From: Acidimicrobiia bacterium UBA5794
GTDB taxonomy: Bacteria; Actinomycetota; Acidimicrobiia; Spongiisociales; UBA5794
Direction of reading: 5' to 3'
Length of the DNA stretch: 29,986 bases
Assembly: GCA_002418265.1 (NCBI GenBank)
Contig: DIDS01000026.1
Coordinates: 1-29,986 of the forward strand
In this document: piece after piece, positions 16,783 through 24,172 of the stretch
Numbering within the stretch: position 1 is the stretch's first letter
Layout of the letters: every line of letters starts with the position of its first letter
Made by a program: the position numbers and the translations under genes
Notes under the pieces: generated by a model
Seen by the model: only the letters and a program-made list of their open reading frames with translations
Database searches by the model: none
Told to the model about the DNA's origin: nothing

Positions 16783-17484
16783 ATGCCGTACACCGCCGTT
16801 CTCTTCGATCTCGATCACACCCTGCTCGACTCGCGCACATCTGAGGTGCGTGCGTTCGACGCGACACTCCGTGAGTCGGGGATCGAGGATCCACAAAAGT
16901 ATTACCAGGCGTACAGCCGCATCAACCAGGATCTGTGGACGGCGGTGGAGAGCGGCAGAATCACACCCAATGACCTCAGAGTTACCCGGTGGGAGCGCCT
17001 AGTTGCATCATTCAAGATGGATGCAGATGTACAGACGCTCGCCCAACGCTATGTCCAAGGACTCGGAGAAGAAGGCGACCTGTATCCGGGCACGCTTGAG
17101 GTCCTCAACGAACTGTCAGAATTCGCTGCACTTGCGCTGGTTACCAACGGACTCGCTGAGGTTCAACGGACGCGGATCACCCGCCTCGGACTCGCCCGAT
17201 ACTTCGACCCGATCGTGATCTCGGGAGAAGTTGGAGTATCAAAACCAGCGGCCGAGATCTTCGAACTCACCTTCCGTGCACTCGACACCCCCGTCAAGGC
17301 CCAGACCCTGATGGTCGGGGACTCACTCACGTCAGACATCCAAGGCGGGATCAACTTCGGCATCGACACGTGCTGGTACAACCCGCATTCTGAAACGTCG
17401 CACGGACCGCAAAGTACCCATGAAATTGCAGATCTGTCGGAACTCGTTGACGTCGTCTCAAACGGAAATGGCGGGGCATGGTAA
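16783..17484 (+). CDS. HAD-superfamily hydrolase, YjjG-like (noncanonical nucleotide phosphatase)
   Basis: Predicted phosphatase; YjjG relatives remove phosphate from non-canonical pyrimidine nucleotides in the cytosol. The 233-residue protein has HAD motif I FDLDHTLLD (nucleophile Asp9, acid Asp11), a helical cap (about 18-90), motif II TNG, motif III Lys in VSKP and motif IV VGDSLTSDIQGG. The order QRTRITRLGL..YFDPIVISGEVGVSKP and the cap stretch ending in LWTAVESGRIT closely follow E. coli YjjG. With the dCTP deaminase downstream it could contribute to nucleotide-pool cleaning, but they are 2.5 kb apart and this is inference. A substrate outside nucleotides cannot be excluded. Confidence 0.88.
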   Translation: MPYTAVLFDLDHTLLDSRTSEVRAFDATLRESGIEDPQKYYQAYSRINQDLWTAVESGRITPNDLRVTRWERLVASFKMDADVQTLAQRYVQGLGEEGDLYPGTLEVLNELSEFAALALVTNGLAEVQRTRITRLGLARYFDPIVISGEVGVSKPAAEIFELTFRALDTPVKAQTLMVGDSLTSDIQGGINFGIDTCWYNPHSETSHGPQSTHEIADLSELVDVVSNGNGGAW

Positions 17485-17527
17485 CCCCTCTCCTGGTCGA
17501 ATCGACGAGGACGTGGCATGATGCCGT

Positions 17528-18070
17528 ATGGCACGTATGCGGACCGTCCGAATGGTGGCACTCGCCATCACAATCTTCGCCATTACCGCGGCATGTACCA
17601 GTTCGGGCAACAACACAACAAGCACACTGACGACGTCGATCCCCTCTGCGACGACCAGCACGCCCACCACGGCGACCATCCCCCCGACCACCACAACCAC
17701 GTCGACGACCACGACCACCACCACCGTGCCGCCGACTACGACCACGACCACGACCACGACCAACTTGCCGGCAGACCCACCGCCGGAGAAGGTGACGGGG
17801 GTAACCGTAGGAATCGGGGGCGGTAGCGGCGAGGTCTATGTCCAGTGGGCCGCCTCACCTGCAGGGGATCTCGACCACTATTCCCTCTCATACTCCGAGA
17901 ACTCCGGCGGATCAAAGGTTCATCTGGCCGATGTTCCCGCTGGAACCACCGAGTACATTGATTTCCCACGTGAACTCACTCCCGGAATCAATTGTTACGT
18001 CATCAAGGCGGTAGACGCCGGTGGCAATGCATCGTCAGGTTCAGATGAGGTGTGTCTGTCGATCACGTAG
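17528..18070 (+). CDS. Lipoprotein with Thr-rich linker and fibronectin type III-like domain
   Basis: Predicted surface lipoprotein. The 180-residue protein has a short basic start, hydrophobic core VALAITIFAITAAC with the lipidated Cys23, a long Thr/Ser/Pro linker (about 24-78, including runs of up to nine Thr), and a C-terminal beta-sandwich (about 84-180) with the FN3-type opening PPEKVTGVTVGIGGGSGEV, a VQWAAS strand and Y..SYSENSG. Such domains mediate binding rather than catalysis. A second ATG three codons downstream (17537) could be used. CATGAT lies 5 nt before the first ATG. The Thr runs are coded by ACC/ACG/ACA repeats, which also generate spurious frames on both strands. Confidence 0.8.
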   Translation: MARMRTVRMVALAITIFAITAACTSSGNNTTSTLTTSIPSATTSTPTTATIPPTTTTTSTTTTTTTVPPTTTTTTTTTNLPADPPPEKVTGVTVGIGGGSGEVYVQWAASPAGDLDHYSLSYSENSGGSKVHLADVPAGTTEYIDFPRELTPGINCYVIKAVDAGGNASSGSDEVCLSIT

Positions 18071-18226
18071 TGGTCTGCCCGAGCTCCGTCCGACTTCGAT
18101 CAGACCCAGGGTTCCTAAGGTGTGCACGAAACCGTCGGGACTCGGGATCACACCGTTCGCCGACATCCTCAGCGAACAGGTATTCACGACATCGACCTGA
18201 TCACCACAAAACAAGACTGGAGCCTC

Positions 18227-18625
18227 ATGAACAAGACGACCTACGGCTACGAGCGCACAACCGCGCTGTCATTCGCCGATGCCGAAGCAGCGATTCGCGA
18301 GGCATTGGCCGAACAGGGGTTTGGCATCCTCACCGAGATCGACGTCGCCGCAACCCTCAAGGACAAGCTCGGAGTCGAACGGGACGCTTACAAGATCCTC
18401 GGTGCATGCAACCCGGTGCTGGCCAATCAGGCAATCGGATTTGACGATCACATGGGTCTGCTACTGCCGTGCAATGTCGTTGTTGCCACGGTTGCCGGAT
18501 CGACGCGGGTCTCCGTCGTCGACCCGCACGTCATGCTCAGCGTTGCCGGGGCTTCAGCCGAACTTGAGGCCGTGGCGTCCGAAGCCCGCGACCAACTCGT
18601 AGCTGCACTGGAAGCGATCGCCTGA
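18227..18625 (+). CDS. DUF302-domain protein
   Basis: A 132-residue soluble protein of the DUF302 family, whose function is not established. The sequence has the family core: TLKDKLGVERDAYKILGACNP, ANQAI and the middle strand LLLPCNVVVATV, ending in a C-terminal helix. The open frame begins 35 codons earlier, at 18122, but the ATG at 18227 starts MNKTTYGYERTT at the usual family N terminus and has a GGAG 4-5 nt upstream. It lies 46 nt before the LLM oxidoreductase gene and may be cotranscribed, although that gene has its own -10 box. C75 in ILGACNP is a typical family residue. Confidence 0.85.
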   Translation: MNKTTYGYERTTALSFADAEAAIREALAEQGFGILTEIDVAATLKDKLGVERDAYKILGACNPVLANQAIGFDDHMGLLLPCNVVVATVAGSTRVSVVDPHVMLSVAGASAELEAVASEARDQLVAALEAIA

Positions 18626-18654
18626 CGACCGCCAACCGTTCGAAGAGATCGGGG

Positions 18655-18660
18655 TAGCGT
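18655..18660 (+). promoter_or_regulatory. -10 box of LLM oxidoreductase gene
   Basis: TAGCGT lies 11 nt before ATG 18672, predicting a leader of about 5 nt without a ribosome-binding site. Confidence 0.4.
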
Positions 18661-18671
18661 CGACCACACGC

Positions 18672-19703
18672 ATGGAACTCGGAGTAACGACATTCGCCGA
18701 AACAGCTCTCGATGCCAACGGCGCACGCGTCATCAGTCACGGCGACCGGCTCAGGCAGGTACTCGACGAGGTCGTGCTCGCCGATGAGGTTGGTCTCGAT
18801 GTCTATGGGATCGGTGAGCACCACCGACCGGACTTCGCTGCGTCAGCTCCTGCGGTTGTGCTCGCTGCAGCAGCAGGCCGAACGAAACAGATCAAGCTCA
18901 GTCCCGCGGTGACGGTGCTCTCGTCCGATGATCCTGTGCGGGTGTTCCAACAGTTTGCCACCCTTGACATCGTCTCATCGGGTCGCGCCGAGCTCCTCGT
19001 GGGGCGCGGTTCGTTCATCGAGTCCTTCCCTCTGTTCGGATACTCGCTCAGTGACTACGACGAGCTCTTCAAGGAGAAGCTCGACCTGCTACTCGCCATC
19101 CGAGACAGCGAACGAGTGACATGGTCGGGTCAGTTCCGTTCACCACTCGACGATCAGGGCGTCTACCCGCGGCCCGATCGTCAGCTCCCGGTGTGGGTTG
19201 GTGTCGGGGGAACACCCGAATCGGTGGTACGGGCGGGCCATCGCGGCCTCCCTGTGGCCCTGGCGATCATCGGTGGCTCACCGGACCGTTTCTCGGTGTT
19301 CAGCAAGCTTCACCGTCGATCCCTCACCGAGGCCGGATTCACACCAGCCGAGGTCCCCCTTGCTGTCCACGCCCATGGCCACATCGCACCGTCGATGGAT
19401 CAAGCGGTTGAGGAGTTCTATCCCTCGTATGCCGCGGCGATGACCCAGATCGGCCGCGAACGGGGGTGGGGGCCGATGACCCGCGAGCAATTCCACGCGA
19501 TGAGCCAACCCGACGGCTCGCTCGTGATCGGAACACCTGAACAAGTGGCGGCCAAGATCCTCCGCTGGAGGGACGTCCTTGGCATCGACCGGTTCATGCT
19601 CCACGTGAGCGTCGGAACGATGGACCACGAGCATGTGATGCGATCGATTCGGATGCTCGGCACCGATGTTCGGTCGATCGTCAACGCTGGAATAAGGTTC
19701 TGA
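18672..19703 (+). CDS. LLM-class flavin-dependent oxidoreductase (luciferase-like)
   Basis: Predicted FMN- or F420-dependent oxidoreductase with a TIM barrel. The 343-residue protein has the family N terminus MELGVTTF, GIGEHHRPDF at the substrate/cofactor face, LSPAVTVLSSDDPVRVFQQFATLDIVS, the cofactor-binding stretch SGRAELLVGRGSF, and WVGVGGTPESVVRAGHRGLPVALAIIGG. It resembles the Atu2307/SP_0267-type group of LLM monooxygenases, which have no settled substrate. The gene ends at a strong hairpin (19707-19729). Cofactor choice cannot be decided from this sequence alone. Confidence 0.9.
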   Translation: MELGVTTFAETALDANGARVISHGDRLRQVLDEVVLADEVGLDVYGIGEHHRPDFAASAPAVVLAAAAGRTKQIKLSPAVTVLSSDDPVRVFQQFATLDIVSSGRAELLVGRGSFIESFPLFGYSLSDYDELFKEKLDLLLAIRDSERVTWSGQFRSPLDDQGVYPRPDRQLPVWVGVGGTPESVVRAGHRGLPVALAIIGGSPDRFSVFSKLHRRSLTEAGFTPAEVPLAVHAHGHIAPSMDQAVEEFYPSYAAAMTQIGRERGWGPMTREQFHAMSQPDGSLVIGTPEQVAAKILRWRDVLGIDRFMLHVSVGTMDHEHVMRSIRMLGTDVRSIVNAGIRF

Positions 19704-19706
19704 ACA

Positions 19707-19746
19707 CCGTCCCCCTTTCAGGGGGACGGATCCGACGGAGTCGGAT
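19707..19746 (+). terminator. Double hairpin after LLM gene
   Basis: A perfect 9-bp stem CCGTCCCCC/GGGGGACGG with loop TTTCA (19707-19729) starts 3 nt after the stop. It is followed at once by ATCCGAC/GTCGGAT with a 3-nt loop (19730-19746). There is no T tract. It may be a terminator, and its arms resemble the GC-rich palindrome family. Confidence 0.6.
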
Positions 19747-19779
19747 CAGACGGACCCAGTGCATGCAACGTGGGACGCC

Positions 19780-20007
19780 CCCCTGCAGCGTCGCTTCGCT
19801 CCTCGCGTCCCCCCGCAAGCGGGAGGACGGGTGTGGGAGACACCACCCACCGTCCCTCCTTCAGGGGGGACAGGCGAGTCTTCGAGCCAGGGGGGCGTGT
19901 GAGCCCGCGAGCCCCGTCTCCCAGACGTCAGAAGTCAGAAGTCAGAAGTCAGAAAGCCCCCTGCATCGTCGCTTCGCTCCTCTGCCGTCCCCCCTGAAGG
20001 TGGGACG
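19780..20007. repeat. Composite GC-rich palindromic element (REP/MITE-like)
   Basis: This non-coding block between the LLM gene and dcd includes 19850-19914, about 90% identical to 71-136, and 19985-20007, an exact inverted copy of 72-94. The two ends CGTCCCTCCTTCAGGGGGGAC (19851 on) and its inverse bound a ~157-bp unit, like terminal inverted repeats. The phrase GTCGCTTCGCTCCTC occurs twice (around 19790 and 19971) and a GTCAGAA array lies inside. No transposase is encoded. Confidence 0.7.
19927..19954 (+). repeat. Heptamer array (GTCAGAA)4
   Basis: Four perfect tandem copies, nested inside the palindromic element upstream of dcd. Degenerate relatives occur at 22401-22435, 23905-23939, 25951-25964 and 26801-26835. 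Confidence 0.95.
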
Positions 20008-20017
20008 TGATTGCGGC

Positions 20018-20023
20018 TAGCAT
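20018..20023 (+). promoter_or_regulatory. -10 box of dcd
   Basis: TAGCAT lies 9 nt before ATG 20033 and 10 nt after the end of the palindromic element, which would therefore supply the -35 region. Confidence 0.4.
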
Positions 20024-20032
20024 CGCGGATCG

Positions 20033-20605
20033 ATGATCTTTTCAGACCGCACCATCAAGGAAAGCATCGCAGCCGGGCGGATTCTCATCGATCCGTACGA
20101 CGAGGCGATGGTGCAGCCATCGAGCGTCGACCTGCGTTGCGACCCGAACTTCCGGGTGTTCGAGAATCACAAGTATGCCCTCATCGACCCGAAGGCACCC
20201 CAGGGTGACCTCACCACGAATGTTGCGGTGAGCGATGCTGATCCGTTCATCCTCCATCCTGGCGAGTTTGTGCTCGGTTCGACACTCGAAACCGTCGGTT
20301 TGGCGGATGACATCGTTGCCAGACTTGAGGGAAAGTCGAGCCTCGGTCGCCTTGGCTTGTTGATCCACTCAACCGCCGGGTTCATCGATCCGGGGTTCAA
20401 AGGGCAGGTCACGCTCGAACTCTCCAATGTGGCCAACCTTCCGATTGCCATCTATCCGCGAATGAAGATCGGACAGATCAGCTTTTACCAAATGACGACA
20501 TCTGCCGAGTTTCCCTATGGGTCTCCCGAACTCGGATCCAAGTACCAAGGCCAAAAGGGGCCAACCCCGTCCCAGATGCACGAAGACTTCAGAGGGTCTC
20601 AGTGA
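20033..20605 (+). CDS. dcd: dCTP deaminase (probably bifunctional, dUMP-forming)
   Basis: Converts dCTP to dUTP, and in the bifunctional branch on to dUMP, feeding thymidylate synthesis. The 190-residue length and motifs match Mycobacterium tuberculosis Dcd: VQPSSVDLR, the GEFVLGSTLE block, EGKSSLGRLGLL, HSTAGFIDPGF with Ala115, the proposed catalytic Glu129 in TLELSN, and the lid GSKYQGQKGPTPS. The HSTAGF form occurs in bifunctional dCTP deaminase/dUTPases, so that activity is likely but not proven. A hairpin overlaps the stop (20600-20621) and the gene is convergent with the YgfZ-like gene. Confidence 0.97.
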   Translation: MIFSDRTIKESIAAGRILIDPYDEAMVQPSSVDLRCDPNFRVFENHKYALIDPKAPQGDLTTNVAVSDADPFILHPGEFVLGSTLETVGLADDIVARLEGKSSLGRLGLLIHSTAGFIDPGFKGQVTLELSNVANLPIAIYPRMKIGQISFYQMTTSAEFPYGSPELGSKYQGQKGPTPSQMHEDFRGSQ

Positions 20606-20621
20606 GGGATTACCTCCACTG
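20600..20621. terminator. Hairpin between convergent dcd and YgfZ-like genes
   Basis: CAGTG-AGG pairs with CCT-CACTG with one bulged C and a GATTA loop. It overlaps the dcd stop codon and could serve both strands. No T tract. Confidence 0.35.
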
Positions 20622-20627
20622 ACACGT

Positions 20628-21443
20628 TCATCCAATTTCCGTGAGATTCACCTGATGATCGCCGGCGGTTGCTACGACCGGTGTTGTGTGTTTTCGGGCC
20701 AGGTATCCCAGGCCCTCGCCGCTCGCAAGCATCGAGGTGATCTCACCGGCCGGTTGATCCTCAATAGTGAACTCGATACGGGCCGGGGCCGTGCCGGGCT
20801 CAGCGGTGACCCGGACGAGCCGTTTCGTCGGGGCTGCGCCACGATGGTGGGTTCTTGCAACCAGTTCTTGACCCGTGTAACAGCCCTTGTCGAACGAGAC
20901 GGTGATATCAATCAAGCCGGTCATCGCCGGAGTGATTCCCTCGGTGATCTCATTGCCCATTGCGGGCCAACCGGTTTGGATCCGAAGCACCTCCAGATCG
21001 GTCGTGGGCATATTTGCCGGAGCGGAGACGTTTGGACCGATCACATCAATCCCTTCAGGGCTACTCCCACTGCACACGGAAACGATCGGCGCATCAAAGC
21101 GCTGCTTGGACGATCCGTCGCCCCGCCACGCGACACCCGGCCATGTGGATTGGGAGAACCGAGCGTCGGTGCGAAACAAGTGCCCGTCGAGGCGGGCACG
21201 TACTGAGTCGCCGTAGCCGGGCTCGACATCGAGGGTCAGGCGGTCGTGACCGATCCGTGTTATCCGAACCAGTGCCTCGATCGACCCCTTTGGGTCAAGA
21301 ATGAACGACCAGGCAGACTGAGCGAGGTCAATTGCTTCGATGTCCTGTGACAGTTGAGTTTGAAGATACGATCGTGCGTCGGACCCCTCAACCATGACGA
21401 TGTCTCGTTCGATCGGTGTCGCTGTCAGAACTCCCTCGGTCAT
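20628..21443 (-). CDS. ygfZ: YgfZ/GcvT-domain folate-binding protein
   Basis: Folate-dependent protein of the YgfZ family, implicated in repair or assembly of certain iron-sulfur enzymes. The 271-residue protein has an N-terminal GcvT-like fold (EGSDARSYLQTQLSQDI at 19-35, FILDPKG at 47-53) and the diagnostic motif FDKGCYTGQE (184-193) with the conserved Cys188, then a C-terminal barrel region. Glycine-cleavage T-proteins lack this cysteine motif and are longer. TAGCCT lies exactly 6 nt before the ATG, so the message should be leaderless. It stands alone between dcd and an EamA transporter. Confidence 0.9.
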   Translation of the reverse strand: MTEGVLTATPIERDIVMVEGSDARSYLQTQLSQDIEAIDLAQSAWSFILDPKGSIEALVRITRIGHDRLTLDVEPGYGDSVRARLDGHLFRTDARFSQSTWPGVAWRGDGSSKQRFDAPIVSVCSGSSPEGIDVIGPNVSAPANMPTTDLEVLRIQTGWPAMGNEITEGITPAMTGLIDITVSFDKGCYTGQELVARTHHRGAAPTKRLVRVTAEPGTAPARIEFTIEDQPAGEITSMLASGEGLGYLARKHTTPVVATAGDHQVNLTEIG

Positions 21444-21449
21444 GGGACA

Positions 21450-21455
21450 AGGCTA
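21450..21455 (-). promoter_or_regulatory. -10 box of YgfZ-like gene (leaderless)
   Basis: TAGCCT ends 6 nt before the ATG on the minus strand. No Shine-Dalgarno sequence. Confidence 0.5.
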
Positions 21456-21487
21456 GGAACGAGAACGGCTGCGTACGACGACTGCCA

Positions 21488-22381
21488 CTAGAGGGCGACT
21501 GGTGCGGCAACCACATCGGTCTCTTGCTTTGAGGTTGTTGCGATTGCACCACCGACGATCACAAGAGCGATGCCAGCCCAGGTCAGCGGGCTTGGCGTCT
21601 CATCGAGGAACAGCATTGCCCAGACAACTGCCGATGCCGGTTCGATGTACATGATGGTGCTCAATGCCGCAACCGGTATGCTCCGGTACACCTCCCAATA
21701 GAGGAATCCAGTGAGGCCGGTGAACACGGCTCCGAGAATGATGAAGTTGATCATCTCGTCCGGGTGGTTGGTGAGCGCACCATAGGTGGCAGGGGCGAGT
21801 ACCACCGAAGCAACGGTCAGCTCCCCTATGGACATGGTCAGTCCTCGAAGATCTCTTGCCGCGGGATGACCAACAATCATCAAGGTCGCAAGCAGTGCCG
21901 CAGCGACTCCCGCCACGGCAATGCCTTTGAATGAGGTGGTACCTTCATCGCCAATCACCCACGGTTGGACGACAACGATCGTGCCTATACCGGCAACACC
22001 AAGAGCAAACCAGAGTCGGCGCGGCACGACCTGCCCGAGCAGTGGCCCCGACAGGATTGATGCAACGATCGGACCGATGTAGAGGACCGACAGCGCGATC
22101 GCCACAGTGGTGAGCTTGATCGACTCAAAGAACGCGATCCAATGTGCGGCAAGAAGCAGCCCACAAACAACGAGCCGAACGCGGTGCATCGCAGGAAACC
22201 GCAGCTTGCGTACGGCAGCCGCAACGATGATCAAGGCGATCGCCCCAAAAGTCACCCTGACCCCAACGAGCCCGGTGGACGAGACATCGTTCCGGACGAA
22301 CAGGGGGATCGCGCCCCAGGCAACGGCGACTCCCGCCAGAAGAAGGCTCGCGGCAAATGGCGACAGTCGGCCGTCAGTCAT
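21488..22381 (-). CDS. EamA/DMT-family transporter
   Basis: Predicted metabolite exporter in the plasma membrane. The 297-residue protein is almost wholly hydrophobic, with about ten helices in two EamA repeats (about 10-145 and 155-285). Typical features are AWGAIPLFVRN early in helix 1, VRVTFGAIALIIVAA, the helix AIALSVLYIGPIVASILS and the second-repeat LSTIMYIEPASAVVWAMLFLDETPSPLTWAGIALVIVGG. Substrate is not predictable. TAGCGT sits exactly 6 nt before the ATG, and the GTCAGAA-type heptamer array (22401-22435) begins 7 nt further upstream, covering the -35 region. Confidence 0.9.
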   Translation of the reverse strand: MTDGRLSPFAASLLLAGVAVAWGAIPLFVRNDVSSTGLVGVRVTFGAIALIIVAAAVRKLRFPAMHRVRLVVCGLLLAAHWIAFFESIKLTTVAIALSVLYIGPIVASILSGPLLGQVVPRRLWFALGVAGIGTIVVVQPWVIGDEGTTSFKGIAVAGVAAALLATLMIVGHPAARDLRGLTMSIGELTVASVVLAPATYGALTNHPDEMINFIILGAVFTGLTGFLYWEVYRSIPVAALSTIMYIEPASAVVWAMLFLDETPSPLTWAGIALVIVGGAIATTSKQETDVVAAPVAL

Positions 22382-22387
22382 CCCGAC

Positions 22388-22393
22388 ACGCTA
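22388..22393 (-). promoter_or_regulatory. -10 box of EamA gene (leaderless)
   Basis: TAGCGT with the 6-nt spacing to ATG 22381. The heptamer array occupies the -35 position. Confidence 0.5.
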
Positions 22394-22400
22394 CCGGCGA

Positions 22401-22485
22401 GTCAGGAATCAGAATTCAGAAGTCAGAAGTCAGATACCCGATTCGGTCATCGGTCATCGGTCGTCGGTCGTCGGTCGTCGGTCAA
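22401..22485. repeat. Two adjacent heptamer arrays between EamA and dnaB
   Basis: 22401-22435 holds five degenerate 7-mers (GTCAGGA, ATCAGAA, TTCAGAA, GTCAGAA, GTCAGAT). 22444-22485 holds six of a second family (CGGTCAT twice, CGGTCGT three times, CGGTCAA). The second array stops 1 nt before the dnaB stop codon. Together they fill most of the 105-nt gap. Confidence 0.9.
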
Positions 22486-22486
22486 A

Positions 22487-23848
22487 CTACATCGGTGACT
22501 CGGAGCGACCCATGTCGGAAAAGAGGGTGAACTCGGGCAAGAACGTCATGTCAACCTTGCCCACACCGCCCTGTCGGTGCTTTGCAATAACCACCTCAGC
22601 GACGCCTTTGGATTCGACCTTGTCGGGGTGGTAGTACTCATCGCGATAGATGAACATCACGACATCTGCATCCTGTTCAACAGCGCCAGATTCTCGCAGG
22701 TCGCCAAGGCGCGGCCGCTTGTCCTCACGAGACTCAACACCGCGGTTGAGCTGCGACAAGGCAATGATCGGAACGTGAAGCTCACGCGCCAGGTTCTTGA
22801 GCGAGCGTGAAATCATCGCGATCTCTTGTTGGCGGTTTTCCTGACCTGATCCGTTCATGAGCTGGAGATAGTCGACGACAACAAGGTCAAGTCCAGGCTT
22901 TCGCCTCAATCTTCGACACTTGGCTCTGATCTCGGTGACGGTCAGGCCAGGTGAATCATCAACGAAGATGTTCTGCTTATAGAGCGCCCCTGCCGCGTTG
23001 GAGAGCTTTGTGAAGTCCCCTTCGGTGAGTTTTCCGGTGCGGAGTCGCTGTGAGTCGATTCGGCCCTTCGAGCAGAGCATGCGGGTGACGACTTCTTCAC
23101 GACTCATCTCAAGCGAAAAGATGGCAACCGTCTTTCCCCCGAGCGCAACGTTCTGTGCCATGTTGAAGGCCAGGGACGTCTTTCCCATCCCGGGTCGAGC
23201 CGCAACGATGATGAGATTCGTTGGATGGAGTCCAGCAAGCTTCCTGTCGAGATCACGGAAGCCAGTCGATGTGCCAGTGACGTCGGATCCGCTGCGTTGG
23301 AGCTCTTCGGCCTTCTCGATGGCTGGTCCCAAGAGGTCGTCGATGGGTTGGAGTCCGTCTCCGACCCGACGCTCGGCAACAGCAAACACTGCCTGCTCTG
23401 CTTGGTCCACCACCTCTTCGATGGGCTCTGCCATCTTTGTGGCGAGTACGCCAATGTCGCCGCCAACGCGCATCAGTCGCCGACGCAGGGCATGCTCTTC
23501 GACGATCGCGGCGTAGTACTCGATATTTGAGGTTGCAGGGACGGCGTCGATGAGATCGGTGAGGAACTCAATTCCACCGATACGGTCGAGTGTTCCATCA
23601 CGCCGCAGACCTTCTGAAACAGTGACCGCATCAATCGGTTCGTTCGCATCGAAGAGACCTTGGACGACCTCAAAGACCTGCTGGTGCGCTGGCTTGTAGA
23701 AGTCCTCGGCATGCAGCTTCTCAAGGGCGATGTTGGCTGCATCCGAAGAAAGGAGAACCGCCCCAAGCACCGATATTTCGGCGTCAGCGCTGTGGGGCGG
23801 AACGCGTGGCCCCCCTCGGCTTGTAGGTGTGTCCAAGACCGATGTCAC
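22487..23848 (-). CDS. dnaB: Replicative DNA helicase DnaB
   Basis: Hexameric helicase that unwinds DNA at the replication fork. The 453-residue protein has the N-terminal DnaB domain (about 15-125), the linker, and a RecA-type motor with Walker A ARPGMGKT (217-224), SLEMSREE (246-252 region), Walker B LVVVDYLQL with Asp326, SQLNRGVE and the RESGAVEQDADVV region. There is no intein at the usual P-loop insertion site. It starts with GTG, supported by GAGGAGG 4 nt upstream. It follows rplI by 324 nt and has its own TATGAT promoter box, so it can be expressed apart from the ribosomal genes. Confidence 0.98.
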   Translation of the reverse strand: MTSVLDTPTSRGGPRVPPHSADAEISVLGAVLLSSDAANIALEKLHAEDFYKPAHQQVFEVVQGLFDANEPIDAVTVSEGLRRDGTLDRIGGIEFLTDLIDAVPATSNIEYYAAIVEEHALRRRLMRVGGDIGVLATKMAEPIEEVVDQAEQAVFAVAERRVGDGLQPIDDLLGPAIEKAEELQRSGSDVTGTSTGFRDLDRKLAGLHPTNLIIVAARPGMGKTSLAFNMAQNVALGGKTVAIFSLEMSREEVVTRMLCSKGRIDSQRLRTGKLTEGDFTKLSNAAGALYKQNIFVDDSPGLTVTEIRAKCRRLRRKPGLDLVVVDYLQLMNGSGQENRQQEIAMISRSLKNLARELHVPIIALSQLNRGVESREDKRPRLGDLRESGAVEQDADVVMFIYRDEYYHPDKVESKGVAEVVIAKHRQGGVGKVDMTFLPEFTLFSDMGRSESPM

Positions 23849-23886
23849 CGGTCCTCCTCGGCGGTCGTCGTCAACGGGCTATCCCC

Positions 23887-23892
23887 ATCATA
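23887..23892 (-). promoter_or_regulatory. -10 box of dnaB
   Basis: TATGAT (5 of 6 to consensus) lies 38 nt upstream of the dnaB GTG. The 16-18-nt upstream position falls inside the heptamer array that begins at 23905. Confidence 0.55.
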
Positions 23893-23904
23893 CATATCAG
23901 GTGT

Positions 23905-23939
23905 GACAGAAATCAGAAGTCAGATTCCAGACATCAGAT
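23905..23939. repeat. Degenerate GTCAGAA-type heptamer array upstream of dnaB
   Basis: Five in-phase 7-mers: GACAGAA, ATCAGAA, GTCAGAT, TCCAGAC, ATCAGAT. It covers the -35 region of the dnaB promoter. Confidence 0.8.
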
Positions 23940-23956
23940 CCTGATCATGGCTTGTG

Positions 23957-23988
23957 CCAGCGGGTGCGAGTGTATGCGCACCCGCTGG
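23957..23988 (-). terminator. Perfect 12-bp-stem hairpin between rplI and dnaB
   Basis: CCAGCGGGTGCG pairs fully with CGCACCCGCTGG across an 8-nt loop. Neither side has a T tract, so it is either a tract-less terminator for the rplI transcript or an RNA-processing site. Confidence 0.55.
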
Positions 23989-24063
23989 TTGTAGAGACCG
24001 GTTCGAGCCGCATAGTTTTCCCGTTCATGGTTGTTTGTCGCGGCCTACTACTTGTAGCTCACC

Positions 24064-24154
24064 GCTTTCAGCTTTCAGCCAGCGTCCATCTTCCGTCCGT
24101 GGAGAACCGTAAGCCTCGCTTGTCGCTCCTGCTGTGAGCGGAAAGCTGAAAGCT
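24064..24154. repeat. Inverted pair of GCTTTCA/GAAAGCT heptamer repeats
   Basis: Two tandem GCTTTCA copies (24064-24077) face two GAAAGCT copies (24141-24154). About 13 bp can pair across a 64-nt loop. The same family recurs in direct tandem at 27803-27837. Confidence 0.75.
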
Positions 24155-24155
24155 G

Positions 24156-24172
24156 CCGCGGTGAAGCCGCGG
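24156..24172 (-). terminator. Hairpin immediately after rplI stop
   Basis: On the minus strand CCGCGG-CTTCA-CCGCGG follows the TAA with no gap; CAGCTTTCAGCTTT comes next, giving modest T content. It is a likely (partial) end for the ribosomal protein transcript. Confidence 0.5.

Larger units (their letters stand above)
23849..24172. other. rplI-dnaB intergenic region: promoter, heptamers, hairpins
   Basis: This 324-nt gene-free gap holds, in order from dnaB outward, a GAGGAGG ribosome-binding site, a TATGAT -10, a GTCAGAA-type array (23905-23939), a perfect 12-bp-stem hairpin (23957-23988), paired GCTTTCA/GAAAGCT repeats that can fold on each other (24064-24077 with 24141-24154), and the hairpin just after the rplI stop. 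No tRNA, small RNA or open frame stands out. Confidence 0.7.

Noticed and set aside
17458..17826. Poly-Val minus-strand frame and His/Asp-rich plus-strand frame
   Set aside because: Both are alternative readings of the ACC-rich Thr linker of the lipoprotein gene.
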